Assembly: GCF_001619985.1 (NCBI RefSeq)
Contig: NW_017264195.1
Span: 744,001-808,000, forward strand
Direction of reading: 5' to 3'
Origin: Xylona heveae TC161
Lineage: Eukaryota > Ascomycota > Xylonomycetes > Xylonales > Xylonaceae
DNA length: 64,000 nucleotides
Each line of letters starts with the position of its first letter. The stretch's first letter is position 1. Both the position numbers and the translations under genes were made by a program. The notes under the pieces were generated by a model. The model worked only from the letters and a program-made list of their open reading frames with translations, was not told where the DNA came from and did no database searches. Positions 1 to 11,271 of the stretch are shown here, in pieces.

Positions 1-1135
1 CAATGGTGGTTTTTTTCATCTTTTACCTTTTTTTTAAGTTGATTCTTCTGTCCCTTTGCCTTCGCCTTTGCTTTTTCCTTTTTTTTTTTCTTTTTTCTTA
101 TCGGTGTTACCCCTTAAGTTTGTTTTCGATTCAAACGTAATACCTTTTTTTTTTCTCTTCTCCTTTCTCTTTATTCATTCTAATTCATCTCGCTTTCTCT
201 AAGTCCTACCCCTTGGCCATGCTTTTACTAACAGTAACTCTACGTATGTGATCATGTTTTGTTTTATTTCGTTTTACCTCTCTACTTTTCTTTTCTTTTC
301 TTTACCCTTTTCTCCCCCACCCCCTTTACTTTACTTTTTTTATTTTTATTTTCACAAGGTTACCTTTTTTTCCTGCACTTTTCTTTTCTCGTCTTGGTTT
401 TCAAGGTTAAAAGGTTTGACGACGTATTTGACGTGCCGAGGTTCCAAGGTTCCAAGGTTCCGATTGTTTTTCCCGCTTATGAGGAAATGTAAAATTATGC
501 TGCTATCATTACTATTATTATTATTATTAGTATTATTATTCTATGCTCTCTTTCTTTTATTCCCGCTCAACTTCGGTGGTCTATTGGTCGAAAAGTCCAA
601 CAGTCTAGCAGTCTAGCCGGTGAACGGGTCAACGGGTCAACGGATCGACAGACATGTGTTGAAGCTTGAAGCTCTTGGGATTCAAATCATCAATTTATAT
701 CTTTTTCTTTAATCTAATTTCATCCAATTTAAAAAAAGAAAAGGATGGGAAAGGATGGGAAAGGATGGGAAAGGATTTAAAGGTGTAATGGATTAAATAA
801 AAAGACGCTGCTATGAAAACTGAGACTAGAGGCCCGTTGAAAATGTATAAGCTAAGCGTAAAAAAAAGAAAAGGGTGATAATGTCATGGTACTGTGCCTT
901 TCCTCGCCGCTTCCTTCCCTCTCCCTATTCCCACCCTCGGCACGAAGAAGAGGAGAGGAGAAGAAGAAGATCAAGAAGAAGAAAAATAAAACGAAAAAGA
1001 AAATAAAAAGGAAAATAAAAAAGAAAATAGAAAAGTTAAAGCTGTCTACTAGTTCTCTCAAACGCCACTCATGAGTTAAAATGAAAAGCCCATCTTGAAC
1101 TTCCAAGTAACCTTTTTCGTGAATAACATGATCGT
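1..1135. other. Non-coding 3' flank, pyrimidine-rich
   Basis: No convincing gene is visible. The first 480 bases are strongly T/C-rich on the plus strand, with many poly-T runs; short open frames here are low-complexity Phe/Leu/Ser strings. A short tandem repeat lies near 741-776, and an A/G-rich patch lies at about 940-1040. The stretch is the 3' flank of the minus-strand gene ending at 1136 and probably holds its 3' UTR and polyadenylation signals. Confidence 0.6.
741..776. repeat. 10-bp tandem repeat, about 3.5 copies
   Basis: The unit AAGGATGGGA is repeated three times without change, followed by a partial copy. It lies in non-coding DNA; no function is evident. Confidence 0.85.
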
Positions 1136-3648
1136 TCAAGTTGGCTGGGGGTCTGGGGGATAAGTTTCCGGTTTGATGGAAACGCCGCCGCCAGTACCAC
1201 CAGTACTAATACCACCAGTACTAATACCACCAGTACTATTACCACCAGTACTATTACCACCAGTACTATTACCACCAGTACTATTACTACCACGACCAAA
1301 ACGACCACCGCCCCCTCCTCCTCCAAGAACAACACCACCACCAACTTCATCCACATCACTCCATCCTTCACCATCATCCCAAATCTTCTCCGCAGCAACT
1401 TTCAACGCTTCTCTTGCCTTTTCAAGACGCTCTTCTTTCATGGCTTCTTTCGAGAGCGGAGTCAGAGCGCGAATCGAAAGCCAAAGCATGGCTTGCAGCG
1501 TATACGTCGCGTCGTTGCCGGCATTATGGAAATTCCATCCGACAAAGTCCAAGTCATAAAAGATAGTAGCAAGCGAGCGTGTCGTGCTATCGCGTTTCCA
1601 GGCTCGATATAGGTTTGCAGTATCAATGACTTGGATCAGGTTGGAGAGATTGTGTGGATTGTAGCCGATTTTCTGGAGGTATCCGACGTCAATTGAGACG
1701 TCGTGGCCGACGAGAACGATATTGCGAGGTTCTGCGTTTGCTTCGTCTTCCGGTTCCTCTTCTTCTTGGTCCCCTATTTCATCTGCTTCTGGACTGTTCT
1801 CGTCGTTGATGCAAACCTCGGCGACGTCTTCGCCAAGGGCTTCGACAGTAGATCGTTCCGTCGTGGTTTTGCCTTGCTCGAGGTCTTCAGTCCCTTGATA
1901 ATCTTCAGTAATGTCGTCACTCGCGTCGACCGCGTGAGATTCCTCCTCATCGTCAACAGAGGAGTTGTCAGAAGAGTCCAAACTAGAAAGATTTGGCGCA
2001 GAAAATGGCGGGCGAAAACAAGACGCGACCACCTGCGGTGCATCCCTAAGTGTGACCCATTCGCTCTTGCCGAATTCGAACTTGTCCGCGCAACCATCCA
2101 CAAAATCTTTATTCTGAAGATGGGAGTTATCAGAGACGCGAAAGTGTCGAGACCGAATCTTTGAGATCCAGTTTCTACCAGATTCTCCGGGGCATGTGCC
2201 AATGAGGTCATTAGTATCAAGAGTAGCAACTCCAATCTCGGTCACAATGTTGTGATTGCGCTCAAAGGCTTCAACGTCAACGCAAACAAACACGACGGAC
2301 TTGTCAAACGGAAATGGCGCAGAGCATTCCGTGTCCAATTGCTTGGTGTTCTCACCGGGAACACTGTGCTCTTGATCCTGTTGCGTGTCCTCCCAGAGCT
2401 GATCATCGTCAGAAGGAGGATGTGCTTCGGCAACGGCGGATTGCTCTGGTCGAAGACCTAAGAAGCGCTGAGCCTTTTTCAATTCTTTTACCCAGCCTTG
2501 CTGGCGATCTATGCGCTGGGTTCTTTTCTTTGCTTTTGAAGCTTTATTTCTGTTCCTTGCAATCTCTAGTGCAAGTTCGACCTTTTTCTTAAAGGCGTTG
2601 AGCGATTTATCCGTCGGTTGACCAGCCTCGGACACTTTTTCATGGTCTGGCTTGAATGAGATGGACGGAATGTTGCGCTCTAGTTCTTTGAACGCTGCTT
2701 GGGTATTACACTGTCCCAGGAACCGCGGCCGCGGAACGTGCTCTTCGGAAAAACTCATCTCGAAACCACTTTCAACGGAGTTTGCTGGAAACCCGAGTTT
2801 GCAGCCGAACGTCTTGTTGATCTCATCAAGTAAATCGTAGACTTGTTCTGCCAGCACAAAAAGCAACGGCTTGGTAGAGAGACTATAGGGGGCGTGGAGG
2901 TAATATCTGTTTGCCAAACGGTTAGCTTTGGAAGAGGGGTGTGGCATATTCACGTAGTTCGTGTAGATATTGAATCGTGGATAGACGCAGCTTGCCGCAG
3001 CGTTTTGCTCGGAAAATTATATTGGGGGAATCAGGTCTGGGAATTCGGAGTGGGAAATTTGGACCAAGGAATTATTCTTCACAAAATGTGAATGGCATGC
3101 TCCAGGTGCGCTTACACGTCCCAATTCCTTTCATAGAACTTTCCGCCAGCAAAGAATTTTCGTGCTATTGCCTCCTCCGCTTCTTTGTTGACATAGCGGT
3201 ATGGATATTTGGCGACAGCCTGTATCGGACAAAACACTTGTTCTGGCAAGGCGAGCTGGCCAATTCTGCTATCGAGCTCTATGAAGCCTGAAGTAGTAGC
3301 ATCTGCCCCGGCATTTGGAGATACGAGTCGTGTAACGTCCCTCTCTTTGTGCAGCTGATTATGCTTATGATTAGGTGACTTGGGTCGTCGTTGGCGATGT
3401 ACAGTCCTTGGTCCCTCATCTGAGGAGTCGTACGCCGGAACAATGTTGTCGTCACGGTACTCTTCGCCATGAAACATGTCGTAATCGGTAGGTTGGAAGA
3501 CTAGGTTGGTTCCTTCTTGAGCTGTTCCCACCGCAGTTGAGGTTATCTCCTCTTCCACAATCCCTTCTTCCAAGACTGGATCGTTGCCAATGGGCAGATC
3601 GTCCTCTCCCATTAGCATTTTGAGCCTATCCAGCTTGGTCAAAGCCAT
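1136..3648 (-). CDS. Gfd2/YDR514C-like protein with RNase H-fold (DEDDh) domain
   Basis: Two exons, 3648-3116 and 2906-1136, give 767 aa. The 209-bp intron has a GTAAGCG donor and a CAG acceptor, and joins ...ERNWD to VYYLHAPYSL in phase 2; without it the two halves look like separate genes. The C-terminal half has the layout of the fungal Gfd2/YDR514C family: D and E in VCVDVEAFE (about residue 389), an HD motif in LVGHDVSIDVGYL, and a closing HNAGND (about residue 639). That is a full DEDDh-type acidic set, so exonuclease or RNA-binding activity is possible but unproven. In yeast Gfd2 is linked to mRNA export; a role here is inference. A basic/coiled stretch and an acidic spacer surround the fold. 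The tail carries a five-residue NSTGG/ISTGG repeat. The gene shares a divergent promoter with the ING gene. Confidence 0.82.
1190..1292. repeat. 15-bp coding minisatellite (NSTGG repeat)
   Basis: About six to seven copies of a 15-bp unit lie near the 3' end of the Gfd2-like gene. Read on the minus strand they encode NSTGG four times, ISTGG twice, then a degenerate copy. The unit length is a multiple of three, so copy-number change would stay in frame. Confidence 0.85.
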
Positions 3649-4437
3649 TGTCGGTATCGTTGATAATTAGATGAAGCAAGAGGGCAAAATTGGGCATAAA
3701 ATAGCGCAGATTATGAAAAACAAATCGATCTAACAGCGCAAGGCTCCTAATTGAAGAGACGTGGGATTTTGTCTTGTCTTGGATTTACTTTGGATATTCA
3801 CAAAATCGTAAATACCCGACTGCCCGTTCCTTCTGTTTGCTGCATCACGTGCCGTATTCACTTGGAGATCTTTTAAAAAGTTTGGTGGATAGAGATATCG
3901 AACCATCGGGCTCCGTTCTACATAAATGCATAGAGAATATAAAACGAGCTCTCGAATAATCTCAGCATGCTATTCATGGAGGGGCAAGCTCGGAGTCGTG
4001 ATTCCAAAACATTCAAAGTCTGGGAGTACACCGTAAATTGATTGTTTTTACCAGGGTTCCGTATGATATTCGTGTAAACGTAATTGCAGTATATTCATTG
4101 AGCCGTGTCAGTCACTGACTCCAATATCTCATCTCCAGATTCATCTTCATCTTCTGTCGGATGATGGTTAATTGTTGTCCACGAGAGTGAAGTCGGGTGT
4201 GTACTCGCTTATATTACCTGATTAGGATGCATGTGATGGCGACCCTGAAACTCCCAACTCCACCCGTTGAACGACAAGGAGCTACTTCAGAGCTTCGATT
4301 ACAAACATTTCTCCGCCTTGCTCCTCTGTACACTTACAATCATACGTTGAGGAGTGTTTTTCATATGATGAAACTTCGGCGACTTTGCTAGTGGAGGAAT
4401 CTCGCGTGTTGTCACTGTTCATCGAGGCTGAGACGCG
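3649..4437. promoter_or_regulatory. Divergent promoter region, Gfd2-like / ING
   Basis: About 790 bp separate the two divergent start codons at 3648 (-) and 4438 (+). It must hold both promoters and 5' UTRs. No further open frame with domain resemblance and no clear motif cluster is visible. Confidence 0.5.
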
Positions 4438-7246
4438 ATGGCGTCAATATCGGACGCGTTGAGCGAGATCGCGCTTCAACCGCCTTCGGATCCTGATGCG
4501 CAGGCTACTGTCACTGACTTTTTGGATTACACCGAATACCTCCCTTCGGACCTGATTCGATCCTTGACTTTGATTCGAAAACTCGACGACTCATATCTCT
4601 CTTCGACTGCTGAGGTCCACTCTCTCACCAAGGTCTATGGATCACTTCTCGATACTCCCTCCGACACGCGCCCAGATCCGCAGACCCTACGGACATCAAT
4701 CTCACAGAACCTAAATCATGCGGTAAATGCTCGCGAATCGGCCTACGCAGAGTCGTCGAGATTGTACGATGTTGTTGATCGGCACTACAATCGTCTCACC
4801 AGCATTATCGCCAAACTGCATTCGCTCCCCAAGCCACCATCACGGGATCCCACACCGGTTCCACAGCCAGTTTCCCCTCGGACCCAACGTTTGCGGGCTG
4901 GACCCGGGCGCAAGGCAGATGGCGAAGCTACTCCGCCACCACGCATTACACTACGACTGGATGGTGCCAGGGTAACCGGATCAAGCCGGCCTCCAGGATC
5001 TGCAGGACGGCAAAAACAAAAGCATAAAAAGGTCACAGTTCCAGGCGAAGTACTTCCTCCAAGGAATCCAAACTCGCCGCCATCAAGTACGGATTCGGAA
5101 TGGGAATCCGAACCCCCTTCCCCGGTTCCAATTGCTACTTCTCGTGTAGGAGCCACTCCACTGCGGACCAACAAACCAGGAAAACCATCACTGCGCGTTA
5201 AACTTTCCAAGCCACAAAAGCTTCCAAAGATCAAACCGCCAAAGACTCCTCGGCCTCCTAGACCTCCCGGAATGATGGGTACAAATGTTCACTCCAGCGT
5301 AGCAGGAATATCGTCAAGCAACGCACTGGCCTTACTCAAGCCTCCTCCGGAGAACGCCATTCCTGGCAGCACCGACGCGCCGTGGATGCGTCTGACCCCT
5401 TGGGAAATGGCCAAACTTCGCAAGCGTATGAAGAAGAACGCGATCTGGTCACCCAGCGAGACAATGATTCGTCGAGAGCTGGCTGAGCGCGGCCGTGGAC
5501 CTGAGAATAGGCGTCTCGCCCAAGAGAGGGCTGCAGCCACTGGCGAGCCATTCGTCGATGAGTTGCTGGATGAAGAAGTGACTGGCGAAGACGGTCACCG
5601 GGTGCTTGCGCCTGGTGAAATCAGCGCAGGAGTCGGGGCTACCGACCTGCAACTCAGCAATAGAGGCATGAAACTCAACGAAGCCAAGAAACTCAAGAAA
5701 GAAATCCTGGCTCGGGAACAGGCCGCGCTTGCGGCAGCGGAAGCCGAACAGGCTGCTCAGAGGTTAGCAGAGGCCGGAAGCGCGTTTAAAGACCTCTTTA
5801 AACAACCAGCTGACAAAGCTAGTGGTAGTAGCAGAATCAGTGCTGGTGGGGTTACTGGGAAAGGAAAGGAAAAGGGGGGTATCAAGGGCAAGACTATCAG
5901 TGTGGATCACCTGGCCAAAGTGCCCATTCTTCAACCTGAAAATGGTGTCATGGTCGGAGAGGAAGACGAAGAAGAAGAAGAAGAAGAAGAAGAGGAAGAG
6001 GAAGACGAGGAGGGAGAAGAAGCGGAAGTAGATGAACTGGCAGCCGAGGACGAGGTCAAAAAGTTCGAAGATGTTGCAAAAGCTGCTGCTGCTGATGAGG
6101 GCACGGTTTCTGTTTCCGTACCAGATGAAACTGTCAAGGTACTACGAAAGAGAAAACGGCCTGGCAGCCCGGAAATTATCCTGGAAAGTGCATCACCAGC
6201 TGTAGCCACCGCCGCTGCTTCCAGCACCACTGCATCTCCCACAGTTGTTGCTGCCGCCGCAGAGGTTATTAGCCCCAAGCGACTACGAAGCAACGCTCCA
6301 GCACCCATCTCCACCACAACCATAACCGTTCCTCTGACCACCCGCCCCTCCTCATCCCGAGCATCAACTTCCGCGCTCTCTTCCCCCACAGATATCAGGA
6401 AAATCACCGCAGCCTCGTCCAAGCCGCGCCGCACATCAGTCGCACCTCGCGCTGGATCCGCCGAAGCAGCCATGGCCCCCTCCCGCTCGCGATCCACAGC
6501 ACACACATCTGCCGAACCCCCGGCTACCCGCGAACACCTCCGACGCGGCAGCAACGCGAGCCTCCCAACGCCCTCGGCAGATGGCGCGGCCCCCAGTACC
6601 CGCCCCGCCACGCGCCGCAGCAAACGACCCGCTCCTGGCCCCGTGACGTCCAGCGCAGAAGGCGGAACCGCAGTCAGTGTCGGCAAACGTAAAGCCGCGC
6701 CGAAGAAGAAAGCTGCTGCTGCTGCCGAGGCAAAGAAGAAGGGCGGTGCTGGCGGTGCCGGCGCCGAGGAAAAGCCCGGCGATGCCATGGACTTTGCCGA
6801 AGAAATTGATCCCGATGAGCCGAGATATTGTCTCTGCGGAGACGTCAGTTTTGGCACTATGATTTGCTGCGAGAATAATGATGTGGGTTTATCACTTTCT
6901 TCATTTGTTCTTTTATCTCCCTTTTCTTCATTTTGTTCTTTATATCCTGTCTCTTCATTTTGTTCTTTATATCCTTTCTCTTCATTCTGTCTTTATTTCT
7001 ATTCTCTAAATCAGTACCTTGATCCTTTATCCTCTCGTCATAGCTCCCTTGCACACCTCGATTTACTAGTATTTTTGCTAATACACTCTTCCAAACTGAT
7101 AGTGCGAACGCGAGTGGTTCCACCTCGAATGCGTCGGCCTCAACGAACCGCCCGGCCGCACAACGAAATGGTATTGCCCGGATTGTCGCAAAAAGCTGGG
7201 TATCGGCGAAAAGGGCCAGCCCAGCGCGAGTCGCAAGAAGAAGTAG
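4438..7246 (+). CDS. ING-family PHD-finger chromatin protein
   Basis: Two exons, 4438-6882 and 7103-7246, give 862 aa. The first ~100 residues resemble the ING N-terminal helical domain ([18 protein letters not shown]...). The C-terminus is a PHD finger beginning [20 protein letters not shown] and continuing after the intron with [10 protein letters not shown] and KWYCPDC, then a basic tail. ING proteins recruit histone acetyltransferase or deacetylase complexes to methylated H3K4 (Yng1/NuA3, Yng2/NuA4, Pho23/Rpd3L in yeast); which complex applies here cannot be told. The middle is long, disordered and rich in Pro, Ser, Ala and Lys, with a poly-Glu tract near residues 510-530. The 220-bp phase-0 intron (GTGGGT donor, TAG acceptor) splits the PHD finger and contains no in-frame stop, so unspliced RNA would read on to 7377 with a ruined finger. 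Confidence 0.88.
5965..6012. repeat. GAA/GAG microsatellite encoding poly-Glu
   Basis: A run of GAA/GAG codons within the ING-type gene encodes an acidic tract of about fifteen Glu/Asp residues. It is low-complexity coding DNA and explains the spurious serine-rich antisense frame over it. Confidence 0.85.
6915..6992. repeat. Tandem repeat inside the PHD-splitting intron
   Basis: A unit of about 27 bp, containing TTCATTTTGTTCTTTATATCC, occurs twice almost exactly, flanked by partial copies. It lies wholly inside the intron at 6883-7102. It may have lengthened that intron; no function is evident. Confidence 0.8.
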
Positions 7247-7962
7247 CCCGGCCTTTTACATTTTTACCACATTCTTGTTTTCGTCCTTTTTCACTCAATT
7301 TCAATCACGTCCTTTTCAAGTCTGTTGTAGCATTCGAAAACGTTGCTGGGCGTGTCATTTTATTTAGCCTTCTTTGATTTTTACCTCATCTTATGCTAGG
7401 GGGAACGCCTGGCAATTACGGAACACACTCATTGCTTGAGAGTAGAGTGGATTGGACAGGACTGGACGGGACATGGCAGGACACGACAGGACTGCATGGC
7501 GTTAAGGGAACTACTGTCTTTATAATATCCTTGCCGCGTAATATCCTTGCACATTTCTCATGCGGGCGATTGTCTTCATTTTACTATTTATTCGCGGCGA
7601 GACCCTTGTTTTGTTTTTCGGGATGGGTTTACTTGCTTGCTTGCTTTCTTCATTGGGTTTCTTCACTGGCTCCGACAGATCGTATCGATTTGTAGGAGTG
7701 GATATTACTTGCTAATGCTAATCGAGCTCTCCGAATGAATGAAAGACTTTTTAAATCATTCCTTTAGATGTAACTGAAATGCGCTGATATTGCTCACGCT
7801 CATGGTCACGGCTCAGGTTGGGAAAATATGAAGCTGCGTAGGGATTGTTAAGCGTGTGGGTCATGATGGAGGAGTGGTGGTAGGGTATTGAAGCACGGAT
7901 GGACATGTTACCGACATCTTGAGATTAAGTTTTTGTTCGATATCATGGTTAAAGCCTGGGGG
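7247..7962. other. Intergenic between convergent ING and Ku80 genes
   Basis: About 700 bp holding the 3' ends of two convergent genes. At 7446-7492 there is a degenerate short repeat of GGACAGGACT-like units. No gene is supported. Confidence 0.5.
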
Positions 7963-10942
7963 TTATCTCGAGGTATAAAACTGGATTGAAGTCAGTTCTG
8001 TGACCCTTGTATCTTGTAATACTATTGTCTTGCATGGTTTTCTCGGCGGAATCGTGGACAAAAGAAGGGACTCGAAATGGCATAATAGAGATGTGACCGA
8101 CCAAAAAAAAAGGAAAAGGGGAGAAGGAGGAAAAAGGAAAACTTGTGATGATTGAGACATAGGAGAGAACTTGAGACAAGGGAAATAAAACGATACAAAC
8201 TCTAATAAATGATAGAAACTCACCTGAGCAGCTTCCTCCTCCGAGACCTCCGACCTTGACGACAGCTTCTTATCAACAAGGCCGACCCTATTCCTGCGAA
8301 TCTCCCACCACATGTCTCGTCTATCTCCGCCAAGGTCTCCCTTGAGCAGCTTATTCTTGAGACTGCGCACAAAGTCATTATACAGCGTGGGTTCTTCCAG
8401 CGCGGTCAGCTCTTCGCGCATGGCATTCAGCGCTTCAATCGCCCGCCCGTAGCCGCTATCGCCCACACTATGGCGTATCAGGTTTTCAATGATGACGCTC
8501 ATTTGCTTTGACGCGTCTTGAATGGCGCCTAGGTCCTCTGTAGTTTCGAGCATTTGCTTGAATTCGGGAACGGCATTCTCGGGCGAGATCTTGGTGCGCT
8601 TTTCGCGGCCCAGAAGCTCGTCGACGTCTAGGCCCGATAAGGGTTTGGTGCGGTCTCGTGCGCGTTTGCGGCCTTTTTGTCGCGGTGAGACTTTATTGCA
8701 AATTGTACAATGTTAGGTAATTATATAAAATAAGACTTTGGAAACGGAATGTGGAAGTTTGACTCACCCTTCTTGACATCTGCAATCTTGATCAAGTCTC
8801 GCAGAGGGTCACTGGCCTGTTCGACAAGGTCATCGGGAGGTCTGGAAAACCGAGTGAGAATCTCGTAGGGCGGTGGGATGGGTTCAGCTGGGTGAACGGC
8901 TCTCCAGCGAACGCATTGGTCGATGCGATGTAAAACGGGGGAGAAGGTGTCTTCGATTGGCATAAACTCTGCTGGGTTTCTACACGGACTGTTAGAGAGC
9001 CGTGCGGAAAGTCCCTGAATGATGTAAAAGGAAAGGCTTACCCCTCGTCATCTCGGCCAAAGGTGGAGAGGTCCATGCTGTCGACATAAGTGTCCATGGC
9101 ATCCTGGAGCTCGCGAGTGGGAATGTTACGGTGCTCGGTAAGAACTTTTCCAGATACTGTTTGTACTCGGTCGAGCGGTGGAAACCGATAGCTTCGGACA
9201 TCTTCTGCAAAGGGAAGCTGGACATCTAGCAGACACTCGTAGTCCGCCTCGATCGATGGAGCCAAAAGGACAATCAGGGGCGATTTGTCGTCCTTTGTGA
9301 CCAGCCTCGCCACGGCATAGGATTCGAGCTCCCATAATGCATGTATGAGCGATGACAAGGCCATTTGGGCTTTATCATTTGTTCTCTGCGCAATGACAAT
9401 GCATGTTGTTGACATGTGCATATATCGTTCGTACTATTATCTTGTGAGATATTTCGCGCTGCAGCATGTTGTACTTGCGATCTTGTACGATACGATACAT
9501 ACCTTATCCTTTGGCACAAATCCGATGATATCAAAGCTTGCCATTGTTTCCAGTTTTGTAATGTTTTCATCAGTCTCGCTGATATGGACTGCTGTTCTGC
9601 CATACTCGTAGCCCTTGGCCAAGTCATCCCGGTCGACATCACGTTTGCCGCCTGGCGCTTCAGAGTCCTCGATCTGATAGGTACGAGCATTTCTAACACT
9701 AGTCAAAGCCGCTTGACCAGCAGACGGGCCAAGATCTGAGCTGCCAGCCATCGTCGCCGACGATTGTATGCTTGCGTCCCCATCAGCTGGATTTGAGGCT
9801 GTAACAAATTGGCTCGCGCTGGGTGGCTTGGCAACCATTGTTCGCGGGTAACGCTCTACGTCTATGCTCATTGCTGAATCGTATTTTTCTGGGTCTCCTA
9901 ATGTCAATTGCCCCTTGTAGGACGGGACTGGTCGAACAGACTTGATGCGGGGAATGCCCAGTTCGTCGACTGCCTGCTGAAGTGTGCCAAACACGCCATC
10001 GCACGTTTCAGTCAGAGACTTGAGAGTTTCTTCATTTTGAGCCTGTGTTGTGTCAGTAATATATCCCGGCTAGCAAGAGAAAGATGGAGATTGCACATAC
10101 CTTTCTGGGGTCTTTGTCCTCTTCTTTGACGCCGTATTCTGGATCATCAAAGTCAACACCGCTATAACAAGTCAATACTTTGTAAAACTTTGAGGCGCCA
10201 GAGCAGTTGGTACTCACAGAATCACAAGCTCAATATTATCTTCGTTTATCTTCTTCGTAATTTCATCGATGTCCTCAGTCTCCATGGATCCACGAGCATC
10301 TGTGAGAAGGATAATTTTCCGCCGATATTTTAACTTTTTGCAATACGTGCTAATCATCTGAATCGCAATCACCAAAGCAGAAATGGCTGCCAGTCATCAG
10401 CTCAATGTAATCTTCCTTGTAGGTAGACCAAAGAATCACCATCTCCGGAATTAGTACTGCTCGGAACAAGAGCACTCCGTAAGGATCTCAAATCTGGCAT
10501 TAATATCCTATAAAAATGTTTGTCAGGTGGTTGGCTAATAATCGTAGCCGCAGCAAAGACAATATATTTTTCCACATACTGGCTGATTGGCTGAATCACA
10601 GAGATATGAGCATATCCCTCTTCAGAATCCAGTTCATTTGTTGTGTCTACACAATTAGCCAACATTCTTTACAAGCCTAAGGTAAAGTAAACCACCTACC
10701 ATCCGTTCTGAGGCCAACCACGCCCAGCGTAGCCGTTTTCCGGCCCGTTGCAACCTATAAAATAGAATGTTATAAAAATGTAAAATATTCTACTTGAATA
10801 CATTGGAACATACTGTACTCGTGATCTTGTCCCAGACGTAGCGCAGCGCCCAATCAAGATCCGTCTCGGAGCGGCCATGGTGGCGCTCGCCCATGGAGGC
10901 CCCAACATCGACAATGTAAACAGTTGCTTCTTTATCGGCCAT
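7963..10942 (-). CDS. ku80: Ku80 subunit of the Ku heterodimer
   Basis: Ku80 pairs with Ku70 to bind DNA ends and start non-homologous end joining; it also acts at telomeres. Eleven exons in phase: 10942-10814, 10754-10700, 10646-10580, 10507-10440, 10386-10218, 10161-10101, 10042-9503, 9433-9042, 8979-8768, 8690-8224, 7980-7963, giving 725 aa, the usual fungal length. The N-terminus is the vWA-like domain ([19 protein letters not shown]; later [13 protein letters not shown]-type and [16 protein letters not shown]). Next come the beta-barrel region ([21 protein letters not shown]) and the C-terminal helical Ku-binding region ending EEEAAQFYTSR. Introns are 53-77 bp except the last (243 bp), which leaves only six codons in the final exon. 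The start is the only ATG before the vWA motif. The promoter is shared with the small membrane-protein gene upstream. Confidence 0.95.
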
Positions 10943-11271
10943 GGTGAGCATCAGTCAAGATAACCCATTTTGAAGAGTAAATGAATTTTTTTGATCAAGC
11001 TGCCCCTCAAATAACTCAATGAACAACAGCCCTGTTACACCCAGCAGGCAGACGCGGTGGAGAGAGCCAGCGCCCACGCGAAACACGCGATCATGTGATT
11101 GCAATGTCATGAATGGTGACTTCACCTTTGCCAGAGCTAACTCTACCTTTATACCATAGACAATTGTATATATTCTGATCCTCTTCCTTATTCCTTTAAA
11201 TTCCTATAGATTCTATCTTAATATCCCTTCCTTTTCTTTGAAGTGAGAGTCCAATAATTAACATTGGCAAC
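10943..11271. promoter_or_regulatory. Bidirectional promoter, Ku80 / TMEM205-like
   Basis: 329 bp between divergent start codons. Three ACGCG cores lie within 38 bp (11052-11056, 11076-11080, 11085-11089), 110-147 bp upstream of the Ku80 ATG. ACGCG is the core of the MBF cell-cycle element in yeasts; a role here is inference. Confidence 0.5.

Noticed and set aside
1-616. Phe/Leu/Ser-rich frames in the T-rich left end
   Set aside because: They follow directly from poly-pyrimidine composition.
5931-6857. 308-aa open frame on the minus strand
   Set aside because: It is antisense to the ING gene and is a serine/alanine-rich shadow of its Lys/Glu and Ala/Ser coding bias; no domain is visible.
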